A program made the translations under genes and the position numbers. From positions 124,001 to 188,000 of the forward strand of contig NZ_JBKFFP010000006.1 of assembly GCF_046506625.1 (NCBI RefSeq): a stretch of DNA of 64,000 nt, read 5' to 3'. Of the stretch, positions 58,445-64,000 are shown piece after piece (within the stretch, counting starts at the first letter, position 1; the number at the start of each line of letters is the position of its first letter). The notes beneath the pieces are model-generated. The model was given only the letters and a program-made list of their open reading frames with translations. It did not search any database and was not told where the DNA came from. This DNA is from Zhengella sedimenti. GTDB lineage: Bacteria > Pseudomonadota > Alphaproteobacteria > Rhizobiales > Rhizobiaceae.

Positions 58445-59261
58445 GGCTCTTCCCTTCACGAACGGGTCGGGCCGATGGCCCGCGCAGCGGCATCAGCGAC
58501 ACCAGGAACAGGCCGAGCGCCGCCACCACGATGGAGGGGCCGGAGGGCGTGTCCCATTGCAACGAACCGAAGAGACCGCCGAGCACCGCGGCCACGCCGA
58601 TCGCCGAGGCCAGGACCGCCATCTGTTCCGGACCGGAAGCAAGACGCCGCGCCGCCGCCGCCGGGATGATCAGCATGGCGGTGATCAGCAGCACCCCGAC
58701 GATCTTCATGGCAATGGCGATGACGCCCGCCATGAGCAGCATGAAGACGATGTTGGCCCGGTCCGGCCGCATTCCTTCCGCCTCGGCGATCTCGGGATTG
58801 ACCGTCGCGGCGAAAAGCGGCCGCCAGACGGCGGCAAGCAGGGCGAGAACGATCGCCCCGCCACCCCATATCAGCGCCAGGTCGGACCTCGAGACTGCCA
58901 GGATGTCGCCGAAAAGCAGGCCCATGAGATCCACCCGGACCCAGGTCATGAAGGCGAGCACGACGAGGCCCAGCGCCAGGGCGGAGTGCGACAGCAGGCC
59001 CAGCAGCGCATCGGCTGAAAGGCTTGCCCGGCGCTGCAGCACCAGGAGCGCGAGCGAGATGAGCGCCGACACGGCGAATACCGCGAGCGTCAGGTCGACC
59101 TGGAGCATCAGCCCGAGCGCCACGCCGAGAAGCGCGCCATGGGAAAGCGTGTCGCCGAAATAGGCCATGCGCCGCCAGACGATGAAGCAGCCGAGCGGGC
59201 CGGCGACCAGCGCAACACCGGTGCCTGCCAGCAGCGCGCGGATGAAGAAATCGTCGAGCAT
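58437..59261 (-). CDS. znuB: Zinc ABC transporter permease ZnuB
   Basis: A 274-aa ABC-3 family permease with about eight helices. Characteristic segments are GPLGCFIVWRRMAYFGDTLSHGALLGVALG, LSADALLGLLSHSALALGLV, ATVNPEIAEAEGMRP and KIVGVLLITAMLIIPAAAARRLA. It forms the channel for Zn(II) uptake with ZnuC and ZnuA. The start at 59261 is one base beyond the znuC stop, and its end overlaps zur. Confidence 0.95.
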   Translation of the reverse strand: MLDDFFIRALLAGTGVALVAGPLGCFIVWRRMAYFGDTLSHGALLGVALGLMLQVDLTLAVFAVSALISLALLVLQRRASLSADALLGLLSHSALALGLVVLAFMTWVRVDLMGLLFGDILAVSRSDLALIWGGGAIVLALLAAVWRPLFAATVNPEIAEAEGMRPDRANIVFMLLMAGVIAIAMKIVGVLLITAMLIIPAAAARRLASGPEQMAVLASAIGVAAVLGGLFGSLQWDTPSGPSIVVAALGLFLVSLMPLRGPSARPVREGKSHG

Positions 59262-59262
59262 T

Positions 59263-60144
59263 TCAGGTCCTTCCGCTCTCGCCCGGACGATCCTGGTGCC
59301 CGCTTTCGCCGCGCCCGACATGATGATCGTGATGCACGTGGTGATGATGGCCGTCGTCAGGGTGGCAATGGTCGGTGACCGTGCCATCGGCATGGCGAAC
59401 CCGGCCGTCCGGCAGATGCGTGTGGTCGTGCCGGTGCCTGTAAATGGCCAGCGCCGGCGCGGCCTGGGCGCCGAACAGCTTGCGGTAGGCTTCGCTCTCG
59501 GCAACCGCCGTCGGCGTGCCCGAGCAGCAGACATGGCCGTTCAGGCACAGCACGCGGTCCGTGGCTGCCATCACCACGTGAAGGTCGTGCGAGATCAGCA
59601 GCACGCCGCACCCCAGATCGTCGCGAATGCGCCCGATCAGTTCGTAAAGCGCGATCTCTCCGGTGAAGTCGACGCCCTGCACCGGTTCGTCGAGAACCAG
59701 CAGGTCCGGCCTGCGGGCAATGGCGCGGGCCAGCAGAACCCGCTGGAATTCGCCGCCGGAAAGCGTGCGCAGTTCCGCATCCTTCAGATGCGCAACGCCC
59801 GTGGACTGCATGGCCCGCGCAGCCTCCGCCGCGCTCACCCTGCCCGTCAGGCGCATGAAACGGCTGGCGGTCAGCGGCAGCGTCCAGTCCACCGCCACCT
59901 TCTGAGGCACATAGGAAACGACAAGTCCGGCCCGGCGCGCGGCCTGCCCCTCGTCGGGTCGCAGGATGCCGAGCGCCATCTTCGCGGTCGTCGATTTCCC
60001 GGAACCGTTGGGCCCGACAAGCGTCACGATTTCGCCGGCGGCGACAGTCAGGTCGACACCACGCACCAGCCACCGGCCGGACCGGAAAATGCCGGCCTGT
60101 TCAAGCGAGACGAGTGGAGAAGTGTGCACGGATTGAGACATCAT
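59263..60144 (-). CDS. znuC: Zinc ABC transporter ATP-binding protein ZnuC
   Basis: A 293-aa ABC ATPase. Walker A is VGPNGSGKST, the Q-loop is in VSYVPQKVAVDWTLPLT, the signature is LSGGEFQR, Walker B is LLVLDEPVQGVD, and the H-loop is SHDLHVV. A C-terminal extension is strikingly His/Asp-rich (RHRHDHTH, then HCHPDDGHHHHVHHDHH), probably a cytoplasmic zinc sensor or buffer. Starts at 60144 and 60141 are adjacent ATGs; one at 60180 is also open. Confidence 0.94.
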   Translation of the reverse strand: MMSQSVHTSPLVSLEQAGIFRSGRWLVRGVDLTVAAGEIVTLVGPNGSGKSTTAKMALGILRPDEGQAARRAGLVVSYVPQKVAVDWTLPLTASRFMRLTGRVSAAEAARAMQSTGVAHLKDAELRTLSGGEFQRVLLARAIARRPDLLVLDEPVQGVDFTGEIALYELIGRIRDDLGCGVLLISHDLHVVMAATDRVLCLNGHVCCSGTPTAVAESEAYRKLFGAQAAPALAIYRHRHDHTHLPDGRVRHADGTVTDHCHPDDGHHHHVHHDHHVGRGESGHQDRPGESGRT

Positions 60145-60208
60145 GGCCTGTGGTCGAGTCTTGGCACGCGAGCGCGACATGAGCCGCTTGCAGCGATCTA
60201 TCGCATAC

Positions 60209-60242
60209 GTTATACAATTACACAACGGTGTAACAAAATAAC
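60209..60242. promoter_or_regulatory. Zur operator between znuC and znuA
   Basis: A nested palindrome: outer GTTAT (60209-60213) and ATAAC (60238-60242), inner TTACAC (60218-60223) and GTGTAA (60228-60233). It lies in an AT-rich patch of the 138-bp divergent znuC-znuA gap, 41 bases before the znuA start. GTTAT/ATAAC half-sites are typical of Zur boxes. Confidence 0.7.
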
Positions 60243-60282
60243 ATTACATCGGTCGGATCGTCATTCGCACAGGGGATTCTCC

Positions 60283-61296
60283 ATGCATCGTCTCGCCAAG
60301 CTACTTCTTGCCTCGGGGATCATTCTCGGGTCGGCCGCAAGTGCCAACGCGCAGGTCAAGGTCGTCACCACCATCAAGCCGGTCCATTCACTAGTCGCAG
60401 CCGTCATGGAAGGTGTCGGCGAGCCCGCCCTCATGATCGAGGGCGCCGGTTCGCCGCACAACTACGCCCTCAAGCCATCCCAGGCCCGGATGCTGGAAAC
60501 GGCCGACGTCGTCTTCTGGGTTGGCCCCAACCTTGAGACTTTCCTGGAAAAGCCCCTCCAAACCATTGCCACCAGCGCCACGGCCGTCGAACTCTTCGAC
60601 GCCGGCGGGCTTGTCCGCCTGCCCTATCGAGAAGGCGCGACCTTCGAGGAACACGGGCATCATGCACATGATGACGGGCATGAAGGCCATGAAGAAGGCG
60701 GGCATGGAGAAGAACACGGGCACGATGAAGCCCATGACCACGGGAAGAAAGAGGCGCATGACCACGGCGAAGCAGGCTACGATTCCCATGTCTGGCTTGA
60801 CCCGGTCAACGCCAAGGCCATGGTTTACGAGATCGCCACGCGCCTTTCCGCGGCCGATCCCGGCAATGCCGCCACCTACGAGGCCAATGCCGAGCGCACG
60901 CTCAAACGCATCGACACGCTGATCGCCGAGGTCAAGGCCATGATCGCGCCTGTCCGGGACAAACCCTTCGTCGTCTTCCACGATGCCTACCGGTATTTCG
61001 AGAACCGCTTCGGCCTTCAGGCCGCCGGCTCGATCACCCTGTCGCCCGAGCATGCACCCGGCGCCGAACGCATCGCGGAAATCCGTGATCGCATCGCCGG
61101 AATGTCGGCGGTCTGCGTTTTTTCCGAACCGCAATTCGAACCGAAACTGGTTGAAACGGTTATCGAAGGAACAGAGGCCCGCAACGGCGTGATCGATCCG
61201 CTCGGCGCGGACCTTCCCGCCGGTCCCGATCTCTATTTCACCGTGATCGGCGAGATGGCGAAATCGCTGCACACCTGCCTCTCGGGCGAAGGCTGA
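60283..61296 (+). CDS. znuA: Zinc ABC transporter substrate-binding protein ZnuA
   Basis: A 337-aa periplasmic zinc-binding protein with a Sec signal peptide (residues 1-23, ASANAQ). Cluster A-I ligand positions are His59 (SPHNYALKPS), the His in DSHVWLDP, and FHDAYRYFENRFGL. A long His/Glu/Asp-rich loop (about residues 125-165) is the ZnuA zinc-capturing loop. CVFSEPQFEPKLVETV near the end is typical. It is transcribed divergently from znuCB-zur under the shared operator. Confidence 0.95.
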   Translation: MHRLAKLLLASGIILGSAASANAQVKVVTTIKPVHSLVAAVMEGVGEPALMIEGAGSPHNYALKPSQARMLETADVVFWVGPNLETFLEKPLQTIATSATAVELFDAGGLVRLPYREGATFEEHGHHAHDDGHEGHEEGGHGEEHGHDEAHDHGKKEAHDHGEAGYDSHVWLDPVNAKAMVYEIATRLSAADPGNAATYEANAERTLKRIDTLIAEVKAMIAPVRDKPFVVFHDAYRYFENRFGLQAAGSITLSPEHAPGAERIAEIRDRIAGMSAVCVFSEPQFEPKLVETVIEGTEARNGVIDPLGADLPAGPDLYFTVIGEMAKSLHTCLSGEG

Positions 61297-61330
61297 CCGC
61301 CCGCGAGTAACGTTCAAGGAAGGAAACAGC

Positions 61331-61786
61331 ATGGATTTTCTGCCAGCCGCGCTTCATGACACGATGGCCATGCCTGCCGGCACGGCCTTCACGCGGCTGG
61401 TCATGGCAGGTGCGCTCGGCGCGGTCATCGGACTCGACCGGGAAGCGGGCGATCACGCAGCCGGGCTGCGCACCCATATCCTCGTCTCCCTTGCGGCCTG
61501 CCTTTTCACGCTGATCGCCTTTGAACTGTTCGAACGGTTCAGCAGCGATGGCGGGCAGACCGATCCGATCCGCGTGATCGAGGCGGTGACCGCCGGCGTG
61601 GCCTTCCTTGCCGCCGGCTCGATCATTCATGCGCGGGGCAGCGTGCGCGGCCTCACGACGGGCGCGGGCATGTGGCTTGCCGGCGCCGTCGGCCTTGCCG
61701 TTGGCGCCGGGCTCTACCTGATCGCCATCGTGGCGACTGTCCTGGCGCTCATCATCCTGTTCATCATGAAACGGCTTGAGCCCTGA
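61331..61786 (+). CDS. MgtC/SapB-family membrane protein
   Basis: A 151-aa inner-membrane protein with about five helices. Family hallmarks are TRLVMAGALGAVIGLDREAGDHAAGLRTHILVSLAACLFTLIAFE (the G-x-x-R-x-x-x-x-H-x-A-G-L-R-T-H loop) and VTAGVAFLAAGSIIHARGSVRGLTTGAGMWLAGAVGLAVGAGLY. It lacks the C-terminal domain of virulence MgtC proteins. It is 34 bases after znuA, so Zur control by read-through is possible. The molecular role is unknown. Confidence 0.92.
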   Translation: MDFLPAALHDTMAMPAGTAFTRLVMAGALGAVIGLDREAGDHAAGLRTHILVSLAACLFTLIAFELFERFSSDGGQTDPIRVIEAVTAGVAFLAAGSIIHARGSVRGLTTGAGMWLAGAVGLAVGAGLYLIAIVATVLALIILFIMKRLEP

Positions 61787-61806
61787 GGCAAAGCCCCCTG
61801 CCGGCC

Positions 61807-62958
61807 TTATTCGAAGACGATGGCCGGTCCCTTGGGCGCGCCCTGCCGGGCGACGAGCGCGTCGCGCACGCGTGCAGCGATCTCGCGATAGATCGTCGCA
61901 TGCGGCCCGTCCGGAGAAGAGACGACAACCGGGGTTCCCGCATCGGACGTCTCGCGGATCGCCATTTCCAGCGGCACCTCGCCCAGGAAGGGAACGCCGA
62001 TGCGCGCCGCTTCGTCCCGTGCACCGCCATGGCCGAAAATGTCGTGCCGTTCGCCGCACTTGGTGCAGATGAAGTAGCTCATGTTCTCCACCAGGCCGAG
62101 CACCGGGACATCGACGCGGTTGAACATGTTCAACCCCTTGCGGGCATCGATGAGCGCGAGGTCCTGCGGCGTCGAGACGATCACGGCACCGGCCAGCGGC
62201 ACGGACTGCGCCATGGTCAGCTGCGCGTCGCCCGTGCCGGGCGGCATGTCGACCACCAGCACGTCGAGCTCGCCCCATTCCACTTCATTGAGCATCTGCT
62301 TGAGCGCGGACATCACCATGGGCCCGCGCCAGATCACCGGCGTGTCCTCGTCGACCATGAAGCCCATGGACATGACCTTCACGCCATAGCGCTCCATCGG
62401 CTTGAGCTTCTTTTCCGATGCCAGTTCCGGATTGCCCGACAGCTTCAGCAGGCGCGGCATGGACGGCCCGTAGATGTCGGCATCGAGAATGCCGACCTTC
62501 AGGCCGAGACCCTTCAGCCCCAGCGCCAGGTTGACCGTGGTCGTCGACTTCCCGACGCCGCCCTTGCCCGATGCCACGGCGATGATCGCCGCGATCCCCG
62601 GAATGCCGGCGGGCTTGGGCGGCTGGGCCTGCTTCGGGGGCTGGCTGGGCGCCTGCGGCTCCGGCGGCATTTTCGGCGGTTGCGACGGTGCCGCGCCCGG
62701 CTTGCGTTCCGCGGTCAGCACGGCCATCGCCGAGGTGATCCCGTCGACCTGCATCGCCGCCGTCTCGGCCGCCGCGCGCAAGGGCTCCAGCTTCTCCGCC
62801 AGGTCCGCCGGAACCGAAATGGAAAAGAAGGCCTTGCCGTCGATGATGACGACCTGCGAGGTCATGCCCAGATCGACGATATTCCCCGTACCGTCCGGGC
62901 CTGCCACGCGCTTGAGTTGTTCGACGACTTGCGATTTGAGATCGGACACGGCCTTCAC
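61807..62958 (-). CDS. apbC: Iron-sulfur cluster carrier protein (Mrp/ApbC)
   Basis: A 383-aa P-loop ATPase that carries and transfers Fe-S clusters. A DUF59-like N-terminal domain (residues about 1-85, GNIVDLGMTSQVVIID) is joined by a Pro/Gln-rich linker (PPKMPPEPQAPSQPPKQAQPP) to the deviant Walker A motif IAVASGKGGVGKSTTTVNLA. ILDADIYGPSMPRLL, VVDMPPGTGDAQLTMAQS and the bridging cysteines in ENMSYFICTKCGERHDIFG follow. The start is probably GTG at 62958; a GTG three codons later is possible. It converges on the MgtC-like gene. Confidence 0.93.
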   Translation of the reverse strand: MKAVSDLKSQVVEQLKRVAGPDGTGNIVDLGMTSQVVIIDGKAFFSISVPADLAEKLEPLRAAAETAAMQVDGITSAMAVLTAERKPGAAPSQPPKMPPEPQAPSQPPKQAQPPKPAGIPGIAAIIAVASGKGGVGKSTTTVNLALGLKGLGLKVGILDADIYGPSMPRLLKLSGNPELASEKKLKPMERYGVKVMSMGFMVDEDTPVIWRGPMVMSALKQMLNEVEWGELDVLVVDMPPGTGDAQLTMAQSVPLAGAVIVSTPQDLALIDARKGLNMFNRVDVPVLGLVENMSYFICTKCGERHDIFGHGGARDEAARIGVPFLGEVPLEMAIRETSDAGTPVVVSSPDGPHATIYREIAARVRDALVARQGAPKGPAIVFE

Positions 62959-63074
62959 CACTGTTCGGTTCCACTGCCTCGGACATAGGTCATATGATCC
63001 GCTTTGCCAATGGGGCGAAGCGGTGAAACGGATACACGTAATGGAAGAGATTTCTAAAGGATAAGTCCCGTTCC

Positions 63075-64000
63075 TCAAGCGCCCTGACAGGCCTGCAGCC
63101 CGGCTTTCAGCGCCGCCGCGCCTTCCGCGATCTCCGCCTCGCTTGGAGAATAGCCCGCGGCCAGGATGCGCCGCGCCAGCATGTGATCGCCCGGCCGGTT
63201 GACGCTGTCGACCGCGATCAGCCTGCTTCCCGCGAAATGGTAGACGGAAAAGGCATCGCTGTCCGTATCGCCGGCAACGACCCGGCGGTCGGCCCCGATG
63301 GAAATGCCCGCCATCTGAAGTTTGCGCTCGCCCTGGTCCGACCAGAACCACGCCACCGCCTCGTAGGGCTCGTTCGCGCCGAGCATGGTCCGGGCGGCAT
63401 GGCGGGCCTGGTCGGTGGCGTTCTGGACCGATTCCAGCCGCAGCCGCCGGCCGCTCGCCACATGCGGGAAGGAAACGCAATCGCCGATGGCGAAGATGGC
63501 CGGATCGGATGTGGCGAGACGCGCGTCGACGGCAATGCCGTTGTCGGTGTCCAGCCCCGCCGCGACCGCCAGTCCGGTCTCGGGAACGGCACCGATCCCC
63601 ACGATCACCATGTCGGCGGCAACGATGTGTCCTTCACCCACCTGCACGCCCGTCACGGTGCTGCCCTTCGTCTCGATGGAACCGAGCGCCGTTCCGGTCA
63701 GGACCGTGATGCCGAGGCTTTCGTGATAGGCCTTCATGTGCGCGGAAACTTCCGGGGAAACCGCGCGCCCCAGCAGGCGATCCGCCATTTCCACGACCGT
63801 CACCGCCTTGCCGGCCTGCGCGAAGGTGGCCGCCGCTTCCAGCCCGATGAACCCGCCGCCGATCACCGCGACATTGCGGGCCCCGGCCTTGGCGTCCCGC
63901 AGGGCGCGGGCGTCGTTGGCATTGCGCAGATAGAACACGCCGCGCGCGTCATGGCCCGGACAGGTCAGCCGCCGCGGGCCCGCGCCAGTGGCCAGCAGCA
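63075..64000 (-). CDS. FAD-dependent ferredoxin/rubredoxin reductase-like oxidoreductase (N-terminus outside window)
   Basis: Partial gene, with its 5' end beyond base 64000. The visible part runs from LLATGAGPRRL (the conserved ATG-xx-P-R motif), through the NAD-binding Rossmann fold VAVIGGGFIGLEAAATFAQAGKAVTVVE and VGIGAVPETGLA, to the FAD-binding IFAIGDCVSFPH and the C-terminal reductase domain (VAWFWSDQGERKLQMAG). This is the rhodocoxin/putidaredoxin reductase family, which supplies electrons to [2Fe-2S] ferredoxins. The partner is not visible. Confidence 0.9.
   Translation of the reverse strand, partial: LLATGAGPRRLTCPGHDARGVFYLRNANDARALRDAKAGARNVAVIGGGFIGLEAAATFAQAGKAVTVVEMADRLLGRAVSPEVSAHMKAYHESLGITVLTGTALGSIETKGSTVTGVQVGEGHIVAADMVIVGIGAVPETGLAVAAGLDTDNGIAVDARLATSDPAIFAIGDCVSFPHVASGRRLRLESVQNATDQARHAARTMLGANEPYEAVAWFWSDQGERKLQMAGISIGADRRVVAGDTDSDAFSVYHFAGSRLIAVDSVNRPGDHMLARRILAAGYSPSEAEIAEGAAALKAGLQACQGA

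Noticed and set aside
1..64000. CRISPR arrays, rRNA, tRNA, prophage
   Set aside because: No regularly spaced repeats, no rRNA-like or tRNA cloverleaf sequences and no phage structural genes were seen on reading both strands. A dedicated tRNA scan was not possible here.

Overview
The window is a high-GC, gene-dense chromosomal segment with short intergenic gaps and many ATGA-type overlaps. Gene content (DUF1289, CobT/Moco genes, GcvA-type LysR, Zur-ZnuABC, PdhS-like kinase, PQQ dehydrogenase) suggests an alphaproteobacterium, probably of the order Hyphomicrobiales (Rhizobiales). Genus cannot be assigned from the sequence alone. No rRNA, tRNA, CRISPR array or transposase was seen.

Layout. 1-4.7 kb: 3' part of a class I fumarase, a GH25 lysozyme lipoprotein, an L,D-transpeptidase, a rhodanese, a UspA protein and a DUF971 protein. 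4.75-7.53 kb: a lower-GC cassette on the minus strand, bracketed by an exact 23-bp direct repeat. It encodes an outer-membrane beta-barrel with a 12-G tract in its signal-peptide codons, a Sec-exported glycine-rich peptide carrying two C39-type double-glycine motifs and interrupted by a one-base frameshift, a small membrane protein, and a periplasmic C39 peptidase. This is the strongest candidate for an undescribed system. 7.6-18.9 kb: molybdenum cofactor genes (moaA, mobA, mobB), EamA and MFS exporters, a polar amino-acid ABC transporter lacking its ATPase, and metabolic and DNA-repair genes. 18.9-23 kb: a PQQ alcohol dehydrogenase with a lanthanide-type Asp-x-Asp motif, followed by a protein fusing cytochrome c to a MxaJ/XoxJ-like solute-binding domain, with a DUF302 protein divergent and an Lrp regulator downstream. 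23-33.2 kb: housekeeping genes (uracil-DNA glycosylase family, GST, nuclease, histidine kinase, cobT, DUF1289, aspartic protease, TauE/SafE, dusA, ppsA).

33.2-57.7 kb is an exopolysaccharide locus: a glycosyltransferase/phosphoglycosyltransferase fusion, six further glycosyltransferase genes, a SLBB-rich export protein, a CpsD-like protein with a broken P-loop, a Wzz/GumC-like protein, flippase, O-antigen ligase-like polymerase/ligase, GlmS and an acyltransferase. Signalling genes sit inside it: a STAS protein, a HATPase-REC-SpoIIE fusion, a sigma-54 response regulator, a hybrid kinase and its periplasmic partner. Four sequences resembling sigma-54 -24/-12 promoters lie in front of its transcription units, so the encoded regulator probably controls the whole locus.

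57.7-64 kb: zinc uptake and control (zur, znuB, znuC divergent from znuA across a palindromic operator, with a terminator after zur), an MgtC-like protein, the Mrp/ApbC Fe-S carrier and the C-terminal part of a ferredoxin-reductase-like flavoprotein running off the end of the window.
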